A stretch of 64,000 nt of DNA. Origin: Paramacrobiotus metropolitanus (taxonomy: Eukaryota; Tardigrada; Eutardigrada; Parachela; Macrobiotidae). The notes beneath the pieces were generated by a model. That model was not told the origin of the DNA, made no database searches, and worked only from the letters and a program-made list of their open reading frames with translations. Both the position numbers and the translations under genes were made by a program. The stretch spans positions 1,116,001 to 1,180,000 of the forward strand of contig NW_026570254.1 in NCBI RefSeq assembly GCF_019649055.1. Direction: 5' to 3'. Below are positions 1 to 13,440 of the stretch, piece by piece; position 1 is the first letter of the stretch, and every line of letters starts with the position of its first letter.

Positions 1-3000
1 TAGTCATGGTGAGTCCAAATTATTTTGAATAGCAGACCAGATTGCAAAGCAAATCTTTTGTGATGCATTTTCTAAGTAACTAAAAATTTATTTTTTCAAT
101 CCACTAAAATCTGAGCGTCATCTAAATCCAAACGTGTGTACTTGTAATACTACCGTAAAAACTTGACCTCTTTAATTACAGCATTTTAAAGATAATAACT
201 TCTGTTGACCAAAACAGCTCGGCTATTGTTCAGAATTTCCTGTTGTTTCATTCGATCCAGCCAGTGGATCGAATTATAACACCATAGAGTTTAACTTCTT
301 GAAAAGCTCGTCTAAACACTAAGTTTCCGCTTAGGTTTTTCGGTCAAATCAATAGATGTTAAAGTAAATACTAAGTTGGTCGTTCTGGTGCGGAAGTGTA
401 GTGGCAGGGAAAAAAGGAGCTAAAAAGTGATCCCATGTGGCCGATAGCAATGAAACCGCTGCAGGCCAGTCAGCTGGAGTTCTTTGAAGACTTCTTTACT
501 GATTTTTGTCATAACACACTTGTCGCATTCAATTCAATCATCTTAATGCTCGAAATGGTCAAAAGCATTTTCAGCCAAAGTGCTGTTGCCAATTCAAGTC
601 TCATGGTTATTGCTTGTAAGGCGAATAAAAAACCGGCGTAGTCCGTAATAATCACTTCGCCGGCGTTAGTGTTATTCACCTAATCATTAAAAGGACACTT
701 CATACTGTACTTGCCATAGAAGACGATTAAGATATTATATGTTTTTCAAAAGCTTATCGGCTAATTTTGCGATGAATGTCATGCATTCATCAATGCTGCA
801 ATATTATTCTGTCGTGTATTAATCATTGATGCAGTGGACATGCGAAATCTAATCAACTGGTCGAATACATTCAGCAATTGTGATCGACAGTGCAGCATCA
901 CAAAAAATAATTTCATCACTAGATCACTTTAAAACCACCTGAAACAGGTTCAAACCGGGTAGACAAAATTGAAAAAGATTTCTTGCAGGAGGGAAAATTA
1001 ACTTAGCAGGAATAGCAATACCATCATTATTACCATGTCTATTTCCACACGATAGCTCGTTTGTTTCAAATATATTTCTATTGGTCAGCCCATATTTTAC
1101 ACTGGCCAAAACATATTTTTATATAATATCTATTTTATTCTATTCCGATTAATTCCACGAACAAATATACGACTGAACAATAGTTTGTAATAATGTGATA
1201 TAGATTATTATGAAGTGCTTACCGGTTAAACTGATGAGCCGCCCACGTGCGCCACTAAAATTAATTGGAAAAAATTAGAGTACATACAACTGATACGCAA
1301 GTGACCACAGCTAATAACACAAACACGATTACATGGAAAAGTCGAAACGTTTATCGTTAACGTATGGGTTATTTGCAAGCGTAAAGTGGTGCAGACGGGC
1401 CACAAGTGCGCTCGTTTCTCGCACAGTTAAATCAAATATTCATCAATCTGTCGGCAATGCGCAGAGTATTGACCAGAATTTCAAACAGTTCCACTATTGT
1501 AAAAAAATCCTCATCCGCGTTGCTTAATATCATCGAATGCATCGTGTACACAAGCAACAACAATTTCCAAACTATGTTGCTTAACTGGTAAAGATCACCT
1601 TGAAGAAAGCAGCAAAAATATGATCTTGGATTCCAAACTGTATACATGCGAATCAGTTACCGTGGTGGTTAAGAAATCCCGTAGTAAATACTGTGATTCT
1701 TATTTGCGGCAGCGGGGGAGGCGTAGTTTGGCCGACTTGGTCAGTTTGCGGAGCGAGCAACCGGGAAGAGAGAAATATGTGCAGTATCGCCGATACCACT
1801 GCACGCAGTGTACGGAAGAGCAAATACAATTTGTTCCTTTGGTTTTGTTTGCCAAAACTTTTCTTGCATGCGTCTGATTTGTCTGTTGGCGTCGTACAGA
1901 AATTTATGGTTTTAGCAAATGTCACCTGTCATAGAGCACAATGAAATGAAAAAATAAGGTTTATACGAAACTATGCGGCATGTTCACTTTTCATGATGTT
2001 CCCAAAATTAATTGTTTGATACGGTTGCAGGTTTCCAAGTTAGAAAAAACTGGTCTATCTGATCACGAGCAACAACCGTTTTTATTCCCCTTTTTTGTCT
2101 ATCCCAATGTAAAAGATTTGCGTAGTCCGTCATGTTATTCATGGTCATATTGCCGGATTTATAGTCATTGCAGCATAAAAATGGTACAGCGGTATAATAT
2201 ACGCACTATGGTTTTCGAGGAAAGATGATTGTTCTTTTTATTTATTTGCAACATATAGCTTTCCACCGGTATAGAGTTCACAATTTCTTCTGTTTCTCGC
2301 ATAGAAAAAAAATTTCAAATTCGTAAATCTTAATTAATCCACTCTGGCAAATAGTAATGTAGGAAATTCGAGTTGTAGCCAAGTTTAACACGAACGGTAA
2401 TTTCAGTTAAATACAGGAAGCGATCTTTGGGTATATACCAAATTTTTTCACCATTAAAATCTTAATGGAGAAATAAATCTTAAAAAATTTTGATGCATTA
2501 CATGTGGTCTAATGCCCACATGCGAAATAGACACCCCCTGCTAATAATTACTTGGGCATATTTGTAAAAGTGTGGAAGTTTGTTGGAGTTCGACTAGCAC
2601 CATGTGGTGGTCACACGGACCACGCCCGAGCGAACTAATTTTTCTGCCGATATTACATTTTCTTTGGTCGTATTACGGTAGAATTTGTTATTCCCAAGAA
2701 ACCATCAATTGCTTATGGGTACTCCCACTTGTAATCCTGGTGCAACGTTCAGCCGTTGACCCATTTGCCGGTTTAGGGGAGAAAATTTGAATATATGTGT
2801 ATGCATGAGAGAGAATGGTCAGCAGTGCGAGGAATCTTCCCTACATTCACCAGCCATATCCGCCCCGATAATCACAGTCCTGTGGAGTTTTTGACTTAGG
2901 TTGCCCAATTAGATGGATCTGGAAGGGATCGCTCCAACTAGCAGCTTGTCAGAATACGGCAAATTGTGTGCCGGTTGGTGCGGATTATGCGGATTTTCTT

Positions 3001-6000
3001 GTCAGGTTTCTAATCAGCTTTACGCGGCAACGTGTGGTTCTGAGGTTCAGTTCAAGCTTGAGATGGTTAAAATAAAACCTCGGGCCTACATTTTGCACAA
3101 CTGGAAAAACCAACTGGAAAAACCTGCTGAAAACAAAATTTGCACGAGGGAAAATTTTAGCAGCTTCATGCAAAAAGTTTTATATTAAACACACTCACAT
3201 ATTTATCACTACCGGGAATTAGGATATAATTATGGCACACAAAAAAATGAGAGTGTGATTAAACAGCGCTTTAATTAATTTGTCATAAATGAAACTATTT
3301 GTATTAAGAATTGTGAATCCTAAGGGATGTTGTGACAATACAGTACCTGCGCTTTATTACGCATAAAACTGAGTGCAGTGGTCGCCCACATTAGTTACTG
3401 CAAATTGGTTGTATCGGGCACAGCATTAGCACGTGGTCATATATGTGAGCTTCGTTTTCCGTTTTGAAATGATGTGGATTCAAGGGAAAAGGATATTGCT
3501 TTGTATATGGGCAACCACGAATAATGTTTAATCAGAGTTTTGTTTATCAATTCCACACTAAACGATTACATTTGTTCTCATCCGCTCGCTGATCTGGATT
3601 TTCTGATGATTTTTAAGCTTTCTCTTGAGAGTTAACTCGTCGTCCAGCTCATCACATATCACGTTCGCCGGCGTAAAGTTTCATCTGACAGAGTTTGTTT
3701 GCTTAGTCAAGCAATAAAAAATTATGACGGCGATTAACTGAACCAACTTTTCAAACTGTTTGCATTTAGTTGACACACTAACAGAGACACACGATGAATT
3801 TGACTGCTACAGTTCAAAGCGTTCACTGCCTGCTAAAAAAAGATCTTCTTCTATAGTTAACATATACCGAACATTTGCTCTGGCGATTAACCGTCACCTT
3901 TCTAGAGTCAAAATAAATAAACTAAAACTAAAACTACTAAAATAATGTCTGACAACCGCAAGGCTTTCTTAGTTACTAATTTACAAAACAGCAACTAGGT
4001 AACAATTAAAAAAATAAGAATACTAACGCATAAACAGACGTTCCAGTAATGCTAACTTTTTGGTAAAGTGCGTGCAGCGGCATCTACCTCCCATTATAGG
4101 AATTCGACGGCATCCGACGTCCATGCATGTAGCCCATTGTAGCACAATATTGAGTCAACCTCCTCCACTCGTTCTCACCTGCATGAATGTTTAACTGTCT
4201 TGGAAGAAAATGGTTGTATAGAGGAACTAGGATATAAACAATACGAGCACGTATTTTGTCTTTGTTCTGCATATTTATTAATTGGTCACTCACACTAATA
4301 AAGGCATAAATGGATGGAAGAATTAACCCTTGACGCGACCGGTGTGGCATCCTGAGTGCTGTGATGCGGAAATGGTCAAGCGGTGTGCTCTTTTGTTCAG
4401 CTCATTACCAAATCGTTAATAATGCCCCCGAGGGATAACTGATTTCCAGAGTGGATCCTCAGATGGCAAATTGTAATTTTGAATTATTTCGCTTGCCTGG
4501 CGCGAGGTCAAATTTATATATGTTACCTCCTTCTGCAACATCGCATATGACAATTACTCGTAACAAGGGTATTATAGTGTAGCTACTGGCTACCATGCAA
4601 CGCTAGAAACGAACTAAAGTCGGATGTTCACTTAGCTTGTGTTACAAACAACTGGAACAACATTGTGCGCGCAAACAATAATATTTCAAATAACTGAATT
4701 CATACAATAAAATGCAGTAGACTATTATGCATGTACTCCTGTGCTGAAAACTTACATTTGGCCGAAACATTGCCGTAGATTTTCGATCAGATGCAACTCT
4801 TATAATAATAATTTCACCTTAATTGCTAAACATTATTGCAGCATAAGTTGGAATTGTGCTATAGTGTCATATAATTTCGTGTAACGTAGGACGTTGAATG
4901 TTTTTCCACATTTTCTAAAACAGGCTGCAACAGTACATTCTTAAACATATCACCCGTGCAAATTCGCACCTTTCTCAATAGACTGGTGATCAAACTACCT
5001 TTCCGGTGATAAAGCTGTAAGTGTATACCTCTTGGCGTTGCTCTCATGTGTCAAGTGCTGCTTGCGTCGGCTTGTAGAGCTTACTTGACAGCAACGGTAT
5101 GCATGTCCTAATGGAATACCGGGATAACCGACGGTACTCGAACCTTGCAAGTGCCGGGAGAATAGTCGGTATCCATAATTGCAAACAGACAGCGTCATGT
5201 TTGTGTCGGTTATGAATTTGTATATCGTTTTAGGCACGTCGACGATGCAGCTGCCGACTCATCTCAGAATCAAAGCGGTGACCGTATGTCCGGTTTAGGT
5301 ATCCGGTGGTGGCAGATTCATGGATATCAGCATGATTCAAAAGTTTAAAAGTCTGGTAATGGTAAATTTATCTGATATATTTGACTGTCAGATTAAAACA
5401 AAACTGTACATATTATCTGACATTTGTGAAAAACATTAGTTCTTGCGGTGTGCACGCAGTTTTCCTAGTTTAAAGCTTGTAGAATGTACTTCATTGTTTT
5501 TATCTACATATTATGTTCATCCACTGCCACACGATAGTTACAATATGCGCTCCCTGAATTTCAGTACGTATAATTTATAAATGCAGTATTGTTCCAAGCA
5601 CTATTTTTTCCCGAACGGTTTGGGCTAATTTTTCTGAATATATAATATTTTGATTGTAGTAAAAAACGATACTACAGAGTACGTTTAAATAATTAAAAAA
5701 GTCAATTAAAACAATACCGTATTATAATGGTTTACAAACGAAGGGATTTTCTAAATGACCCGCGGTTATTACTCAAGCTTGTCGCTGGCTGACTGACGTA
5801 TGTACCTTAAAGCATTTTTTCCGCTTTGTAGCTTTGCAAACGATTTTACCGCTAAATTATTGTGCTTGCAAATCCAATGGGTATGTTAATCCTAGATTAA
5901 AACAGCTAATAAATGTCAGCGCGGCCGGCGCGGACAAGTTTTTCTGGAAGGAACAACAACTAACGCCCTTTAGCTGTTGATAATGCCTTTTAAAAATGAC

Positions 6001-6172
6001 ATAGCACATCGTGGCATCACGTTATTGTTCACGCGTGTGTTACAAAAACCTCAGTAGTATCGTTCTAACAGTCACAAGTTTTACAATTTTATGATCCGGA
6101 TTCGCATACTTACCTCCAAATAATTTTCGATATTTCGAACGTATATTTTTTTGTTGGTTGATATTTTAAAAA
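1..6172. other. Gene-poor AT-rich stretch
   Basis: I see no convincing gene here. The open frames are short (60-90 codons), lie on both strands, lack paired splice sites, and do not resemble any family I know. The base composition is AT-rich with many homopolymer runs, unlike the exons further right. It may hold upstream regulatory DNA or introns of a gene outside the window. Confidence 0.5.
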
Positions 6173-8475
6173 ATGATATACGCACTCTTGTTAGCCACAG
6201 TAACTGCTGTGGCGCATGGCGGTACTATATCGACGTGGGGTGAAATTTTAATGAATTCAAGCAGTCCAGTTCCTGTAAATTCGGCGTATGTTGGTCCTGT
6301 ATACATACTTTTATACTTATAGACATACTTTGTTTTACTGTATTATATGGTTTTATGTACCAGATGCATAAAGTATATTATCAATAAACATATAATACAG
6401 TATACCTGTATTGAACATTTCTACACGATACGAAACATTTTGCAATGTTGAGTGTACGTTCATCGTACGGTGGATCCCTTTATAAATACATTTATAAATA
6501 TATTTTTTGCATTTCAGAACAAAAGAGAATGACTACCCATTAAAACCCCGCGGAATGGACAACCTGCTGATGCACAATATTTTACGGGTTACCGTTAGCG
6601 GTGCCGAATCTCTAATGAATCCCTGCACTCTCAACGACTTTGTTGGAGATAACATGAAAAAAACCCTGCAGAAATCCAAAGTCAAACCGCCTAAACAATA
6701 TGTGGCAAGAAATATAACCCGTGAAATGCTGCTGAATCAGGTTATGCCGGCGCTAAAAGAGGGAATTGATCTGTACCGATCCATGTTTGTGCTGCATGAA
6801 ACAACAAATTTGACCATTTTCCTGGACCAGAACAGAGATAATATGTACGCCAATACGGTGCTGCAAAACTACTCGCATTACTATATTCGAGCAGGTAAGA
6901 ACTTAACGATTATCCTAATAATTAAATATATGTTGGATGAATTAAAGACTACCTGAGAAATACTAGACCAGAATGCTGTCAACCCCTTTCAAAATTCACT
7001 AAAGTAAAACATTTATATACTCTGTACTAGAATATAATTAACGATTAGAACCGGATATAGGATTTTGGACTTAGCAAATCATGTTCTTATTAGTCTAATT
7101 CAGCAGCCGTACAATAGTTATTAGTACTTAGTAAAAATCATACACTTCCACTTTTTCCACCGCTTGATCGCGCAAGGCCTAGCATAATGAAAATGTCATC
7201 CGTTTTTTTTGTTTTTCGTATTTGCAGACGCGCTCTATAGTCTGCACCATAATAATTTTGTATTGTTAATGTTTAACTGAAGGTTTCGCTTCCTTTGTAT
7301 GTTCATAGAATTTAATGCGGTCTTCCTTTGTATGTTCATAGAATTTAATGCGGTACACAGAATAATACCATAGACATCTACATATTAAACTAAATACGCA
7401 AACTTATTAACCACGTTATGCATTTTACACTTACGGTACTACTCGTTGGCAACCGTAAACGAAACTGCACTAGTTAGTGTAACACCTTTACTATGTACAT
7501 ATTGTATGTATATTATATGCACAGCGTAAAACTTTAAAAAAAATTTACTCTTACTTACGGGTAATTAATACGGGGGCTGTTTCTTTTGTTTCACTAACCT
7601 TCCTGGAACCAAGTTTTGGTATGCTTCATACCTTTCCTTCATGCTTTTCTCACCCTCAGTGGGCAAATGAGCAGGATGAAGAATTTCTGATAGTCACATA
7701 TTATCTTTAATCACGTTACACAACATAAACATCAAACGCATTTTAAAAAAGTTATTCACCAGCAAAAATAAGGATGACATAATAACAATACATTTCCCAT
7801 TTTTTAACTCCCGAAGCACCCACAGTTGGCTTGTGATCCATTTGTTCGCATGTTGTACCTAATGGCAGTTGTTATACTCGTGTATCCTCTCTTTGACTCT
7901 GGACAGGTTATAATACTCACATAATTAGTGTACAAAGTTTTTGTAAGGAAGTGCAAGCAAAACACTGTATCTAAGCCATTACTTTGTGTACAAAATTTTG
8001 TTTGCGAACCGACGCACTAAGCATTGTCCGATTTTGTGCAGGTAATGACGAAATGACTCAGATTCTGTTTATCGGGATCGTTGATCGTTCAGAAATCGAA
8101 AAAGATGGTGTAGACCTTCCGGCGCTGGACTTTCTGGCAGCTCAAGGATTATACAAACATCCTCGTCAGCAGACAGAATTTCAAGACCTTCACCGTGAAG
8201 AGTCCGAGATGATTCTTGAAAAACGACAGCAAATGGCCGTACTGCTCTCGGAACAGGGAACATTCTGGGACGATGACATCGACTACATTACCAACCTGCT
8301 GACCATTGCATTTAACGGACCGGAAACAAACACAGAGTTTGTGGAAATGTTACCAAAGATTATGAAATCACTAAATCATAAAATGCAGTCAGGGCCCGAC
8401 CAGGTAACGGAAAAAGATTACGACGCGCTGTGCGCCCAGTGGGATGCCGAAAATGGGGCAGTAAAGAGAGATTAG
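6173..8475 (+). CDS. Secreted protein, family not recognised (307 aa, 3 exons)
   Basis: Three exons, 6173-6285, 6518-6894 and 8042-8475, join in phase (113+377+434 nt = 308 codons with stop). Donors are GTATGT and GTAAGA; both acceptors end in CAG. The product begins with a short signal peptide (MIYALLLATVTAVAHG), so it should enter the secretory pathway. The mature part has about three N-glycosylation sequons (NIT, NLT, NYS), two visible cysteines (NPCTL, ALCAQW) and no later membrane span. The C-terminal half is acidic and probably helical. Intron 2 is 1.15 kb and contains a 33 bp tandem duplication. An AATAAA lies about 230 bases after the stop, facing the 3' end of LCMT1. I do not recognise a domain and assign no function. 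The gene model is well supported; the role is unknown. Confidence 0.72.
7289..7354. repeat. 33 bp perfect tandem duplication in an intron
   Basis: Two identical adjacent 33-base copies (7289-7321 and 7322-7354), each beginning CTTCCTTTGTATG, lie in intron 2 of the secreted-protein gene. Perfect identity suggests a recent event. Confidence 0.9.
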
Positions 8476-9013
8476 TCTTACTGCGCAAAAACGAACCAAG
8501 TGTATAACTAATATATTACATAGTATGGCTGCTTTGGGAACTGGAAAGGCTTTGCGGTGGAAAACATTTAGCTTTACTTCAGTTTAATGGACAATAATGT
8601 CCAATGATAATCTTAAGAGTGAATTAACCGGTTAACCATATTATTATGTAATGTGTCCCTGCACGATAAATTATCACTGTCGCGCTATCTGTCGCATATT
8701 CGCGAGAAATAAAGGTACAAGTACAGTATTACAAAAAGTACACGATGCTTCAACAAGACTAACTTCAGGTTTTCGCTCGACTTTAAAACTCATTTATTAT
8801 ACGTATTAACAGAAGCGCTGCAAAAGATTAACCAACATGTCCAGAAATAAAAAACTAGTGCGTTCTTGTAACTGCACTCTATCACTGGGTTCAAGAGAAC
8901 GCAAATGGAAACCAATCCAGGTTTTCAAAAAGAGCGAAAATAAAAATCCAAAATAAAACATTCATGACATGCACAGAACCAATAAAAGAGCACATTTCTC
9001 ACCACAATACTGG
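8476..9013. other. Convergent 3' flanks
   Basis: Spacer between two genes that end toward each other. It holds an AATAAA on the + strand near 8708 for the secreted-protein gene and an AATAAA on the - strand near 8790 for LCMT1, so the two 3' untranslated regions probably come close or overlap. No coding sequence seen. Confidence 0.6.
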
Positions 9014-10699
9014 TTAAAGCAGTCTGACTTTTTCCAGCTCGGTCCCCACCGCACCCTTGTAAGCCCAGGCAATGCAGTAGTGATTAAACAGTTGCTGGAG
9101 AACGTCCGGCTCATCGATCATGGCTATCCGATCGATCCTACATAGAAAAACAAAATTTCGCTGATTTAATTACGTAACATTCACAGGATTCAAATAATTT
9201 ATTTATTCTCTGGAAGGTTAAACCTCCAAAAATAACACCTTTCAATTTCTGCCCTCGGAAGCGAACTGCACATAGCATTCATATCAGCCGCGCTGGCTTT
9301 CGTCCATCCAGTTTTCACGAAGCGCTCTTCATGGAATTTCAGACTCTTGCAGCTATCGGCGTCAGCCAAGACGCAGCCCTGTTCTTTGAGGGAATTGTAC
9401 ATGATCTGTCCGAAATTGTCCGACATGTTGACTTGCTCATAATTAATAAAGCAGGCCGTCTCGAAGGTCTCAGCGATCCATGTTAGCAGCTGCTTGGTGC
9501 TGCCTGTGTTCATGTAAATCAATACGCACTCGGCAATAAACAACGTGGGACGCTTGGGATCCAATTTGCATGCTGCCATCTAAATAAGAATCATTATCAG
9601 GCACTCGAGGCGGAATAGCGCGCCGACGGAGTAGCATGAATGATGGCTGGAGCTATTAACAACGCTTACCAATTTGCGCTCAATGTTAAGGGTGTCCCGT
9701 ATATCGGCGGAAATCAGATCATAGTCGCCTGTGTGTAGTTCACCTTGTGGAAGTTCTCCTTCTTTCCACTCTGCAATGATAAAAACAATTTCCACCATTA
9801 AACACATCTTTATAAAAAATTGTTAAAATGTATCTTATTTTTCAGAATTTCCAGAAATACTTTGATGAAGTTGTACCTCCTGTGAGCAGACTGCTGAGCT
9901 GTTTGTGCGTCTTAATGGCATGATATTTTTTTATCGTCACCGGAAGTAGATCCAGATCGACCACTTTGATCCTCACCTAAAAATTAAAATCACAATAAAA
10001 CAACTTGGTGGTCCACGCGCTGGCAGCGTTAAAAAGACTACAAATTTTTCAGAAAATATCCAAAAGGAAGATTTAACAAAAAAGATGTCAAAATATCAAT
10101 TGTACTTATTTTAATTCCATTCATAAATGTTTCGAGTTTGGTTATCAAACAAAATATTTGAAAGAATTTACACTTTTGAATGGAAAAACGGAATTAAATT
10201 GCATGTGAAGAAAACAATTCGCTACGAGTGATGAAAATGTAAGGCAGTCCAGCCATTCTATATTTCAACGAAAATAAATATGGACACATACCTGATTGCA
10301 CAGTTTTTCGTTGGATTTCAGCCGCCAGTACAGCGTATCGTATCCTGCTCCCAAATTAACAATTTGCACGACGGGAATCTCTGCCTTGTTGTCCTTAATC
10401 ACAGCATGGACGAAGTCCAGAACAAGGCGTTCCACACATTTCACACGGGCATAGTAGCCCTTGTACATGTCCGGTGCTTTGCGTTCGTGACGGAATGATC
10501 CATGCACGAACTGCGGCAAGTAGGGATCCTTCCAATAGCCCATTTTGATGGCATCCAGTTTGCACAGAGTGGCTTCTTCGTTGGTTAGCATGATGTGTTC
10601 ATCGGGAATGGGCGACGGAGGCACAGGTGACGATTCGGAGTTTTCCGCCGCGGGATTGCTTAGGGAGCGATGGACTGGAAGCTGCGTCGGTGGATCCAT
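9014..10699 (-). CDS. LCMT1: Leucine carboxyl methyltransferase 1 (357 aa, 5 exons)
   Basis: Exons on the minus strand are 10699-10292, 9976-9877, 9770-9670, 9579-9239 and 9137-9014, all in phase, 358 codons with stop. The enzyme uses S-adenosylmethionine to methylate the C-terminal leucine of the PP2A catalytic subunit, controlling holoenzyme assembly in the cytosol. Exon 1 carries the SAM-binding loop NLGAGYDTLYWRL; exon 4 has IAECVLIYM and CFINYEQVNMSDNFGQIM, close to animal LCMT1; exon 5 has the conserved tail around the HYCIAWA motif. Human LCMT1 is 334 residues; the extra length is a Ser/Pro-rich N-terminal stretch. Donors include GTATGT, GTACAA, GTAAGC and a weaker GTGTTA. The start is the first ATG of the exon 1 frame. 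Nothing looks broken. Confidence 0.96.
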
Positions 10700-11244
10700 T
10701 TCGAATCGGAAAAGTCTTTGACCAAAAAAGGATCCGCTTGGCGTTTACGGTTTAAGCTCCAAAAGATTACCCTAGGAACTTCTAAGCTCTGTAGCCTTTA
10801 CTAAATGAACTGAAATATGCACCCCGAAAAAGGAACTGACAGAGTGACGGTAAATAATAAATTCGCCCTATTCGAGTGGAAATTCGAGATTTCGAAACAT
10901 CATCATTTTACGACTTGATCAGCCCGTTCTGAGAAATCAGGGAACAAAATCTGGCTGGAGTAGTTTACTGTGGTGCAGCAGCATCAGCTGCATTAACACC
11001 AAAAAGGACCGAAAAATCAGTTGCACGGATGGCTTTTGCGATACCGCTGTACCCCGTGTGCGGTAACCATGACGCGTGCTTCTGACAAAGATTTCTGGAT
11101 AATTTCCGATCCGCATTCCGGGAATTATATGGTTGCAGTTTTACTGTAGGATTGAGAATTTATCAGATTTTCATAAGAAAACGTTCCTCTGTATTAACAT
11201 TTAATTCGATCAATTTTTGGTGAGAAAATTTCATAGCAGAAAGT
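10700..11244. other. LCMT1 upstream region
   Basis: This 0.5 kb lies upstream of LCMT1 and before the repeat island. It should hold the LCMT1 promoter and 5' leader. I see no clear TATA box, no open frame of note and no repeat. Confidence 0.4.
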
Positions 11245-11310
11245 CACTAGTCAAGCGAGCGAGCGTTTTTAATTTGCGGTGCGACATGCGGAGAGCTGGG
11301 TCCCCGGGGT

Positions 11311-11386
11311 CCAAGGGCGAAGCCCCTGGCCGGGGTTTGGGGCGGAGCCCCAATAAGCAGGGGGTGCGGGGGGCGCAGCCCCCCGC
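11311..11386. repeat. Three GC-rich mini-hairpins with GNA loops
   Basis: Three short inverted repeats follow one another. At 11311-11329 imperfect 8-base arms flank GAA; at 11337-11353 perfect 7-base arms (TTGGGGC/GCCCCAA) flank GGA; at 11366-11386 perfect 9-base arms (GCGGGGGGC/GCCCCCCGC) flank GCA. Each centre reads GCGNAGC, the heptamer known from work on very stable DNA mini-hairpins. The segment is far more GC-rich than its flanks and sits just before the tandem array. Confidence 0.85.
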
Positions 11387-11479
11387 TGAAGCAATTGAGA
11401 AGGTAGTCAAAAAATCGAAAAACTAACCGGGTTAATTTTGACGGACCTGGTGCAGTAAATGCGTAGAAGATCGTAAATT

Positions 11480-12556
11480 TGGACCCGGTACACTCGTACA
11501 GACCGGCCCGGGTGGATCGTTTTTGAGGAACCGACATGCGGGGAACCACCGAGGCATTTTTCACGAACCCGCCATACATATAGTATGGAGGGCCGTTTTT
11601 TAGAACCCGGTCCGGGAATTTTGCCCGCCCCGGTTGCGTTTTTGGGGAACCGACATGCGGGGAACCACCGGGGCATTTTTCACGAACCCCCCATACAAAC
11701 AGTATGGTGGGTCCGTTTTTTCGAACCCGGTCCGGTAATTTTGCCCGCCCCGGTTGGTGTGGTTTTGGGGAACCGACATACGGGGAACCACCGGGGCATT
11801 TTTTACGAACCCGCCATACATATAGTATGGAGGGCCGTTTTTTAGAACCCGGTCCGGGAATTTCGCCCGCCCCGGTTGGTGTGGTTTTGGGGAACCGACA
11901 TGCGGGGAACCACCGGGGCTTTTTTCACGAACCCGCCATACAAACAGTATGGTGGGTCCGTTTTTTAGAACCCGGTCCGGGAATTTTGCCCACCCGGTTG
12001 ATGTGGTTTTGGGGAACCGACATGCGGGGAACCACCGGGGCATTTTTCACGAACCCCCCATACAAACAGTATGGTGGGTCCGCTTTTTCGAACCCGGTCC
12101 GGGAACTTTGCCCGCCCCGGTTGGTGTGGTTTTGGGGAACCGACATGCAGGGAACCACCGGGGCTTTTTTCACGAACCCGCCATACAAACAGTATGGTTG
12201 GTCCGTTTTTTAGATCCCAGTCCGGGAATTTTGCCCGCCCCGGTTGGTGTGGTTTTGGGGAACCGACATGCGGGGAACCACCGGGGCATTTTTTATGAAC
12301 CCGCTATACATATAGTACGGAGGCCCGTTTTTTAGAACCCGGTCCGGGAATTTTGCCCGCCCCGGTTGGTGTGGTTTTGGGGAACCGACATGCGGGGAAC
12401 CACCGGGGCATTTTTCACGAACCCGCCATACAAACAGTATGGTGGGTCCGTTTTTTAGATCCCGGTCCGGGAATTTTGCCCGCCCCGGTTGGTGTGGTTT
12501 TGGGGAACCGACATGCGGGGAACCACCGGGGCATTTTTCACGAACCCGCCATACTG
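11480..12556. repeat. Minisatellite: about nine copies of a 122-123 bp unit
   Basis: The landmark CCGACAT recurs at 11531, 11650, 11773, 11895, 12017, 12140, 12263, 12385 and 12508, giving a period of 119 then 122-123 bases. Copies are highly alike. Each unit carries a short dyad of the form CCATAC-N5-GTATGG. Two unit types differ in the dyad spacer (ATATA or AAACA) and in the bases after it (AGGG or TGGG), and run roughly A B A B B B A B. The first copy is more diverged, and the array stops sharply at 12556. Open frames run through it in several frames on both strands but are products of the repeat, not genes. Confidence 0.95.
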
Positions 12557-13440
12557 TTACGCTATACTGTTACCTGTTGCCGTTACCGTAACGGTTTACC
12601 GTACGTATTACCGTAACTGTTACGGTTAGCGTAGCGAGTTACAGCGATAAAATGCTGTTGCTTTAAGAACTGACCGTTTTTATAGAAAGGGCTCAAGGCG
12701 ACGCCGAGCATGAATGAGCGCAGCAAAGCACCTGGCGCAGCAAGTACAGCGGAACCACTTCGTATTTCCTTCTTTAGAAACACAATTGTTTATTTTTTTG
12801 CTGGCATTAGAAAATTGTGTTTCTAAAAACTTATACGAAACCCAAAAAGTTAACTGAATGTACAACCACGGTATTCATTACAGGAGAATTTGCGGCTTAC
12901 GCCCTACCGAAGCCTGCATGTTGTGTGTGTAGTAGTAGAGGTACGGCTGGGAAACGCATTCCTGCGAGGGGAAACTTTGTAACATGATTCACAGCATTAC
13001 AGGGCTTTCAGCAAATGTTGGAAATACTTGAAGGTCCTCAACCAATATGTAACTTTATAGACCAGTGGAGTTGAGTTCGGTAATTTGAGCCAAACGGCAC
13101 CATAAAATCATAACGAGTAACATTACCTTGAAACGATGACGTAGCAAACCATGCTAATCGAAGTCAGGAACCGTTACTACCGCCACTATCGTTAGCAATT
13201 TTACCAACATTAGCGCTGACTTAACAGGACCAACTGAACCGCCTTCATTTTGTATTGACTCATGGTAAAGCGTTACCAGCTTTCACCACTCTAATTACGC
13301 GTTACCAATAATAAATGTTACGCTACCATAACTATAACATGTTACCGTAACTATCTCAGTTTCTGTCACCGTAAGGGCTACCGTAACAAATATTGTTAAC
13401 GGATTGCCGTCACCCTTGCTGTTGAAACTGAAAGCGTAGC
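12557..13440. other. Repeat-flanked spacer with TTACCGTAAC-type motifs
   Basis: Both edges (12557-12640 and 13300-13400) are dense in TTACCGTAAC and GTTACGGT words, some palindromic. A partial copy of the 180-200 bp repeat lies at about 12690-12785. The pattern recalls the ends of a non-autonomous DNA transposon, but no transposase frame or clean target-site duplication is visible. Confidence 0.45.

Noticed and set aside
5120-5165. GGTTCGAG on the minus strand as a tRNA T-arm
   Set aside because: The flanking bases do not pair as a five-base stem and no anticodon or acceptor arm is found.
11247-12616. Long open frames of 70-169 codons on both strands
   Set aside because: They are produced by the 122-123 bp tandem array, run in several frames at once and encode only the repeat.
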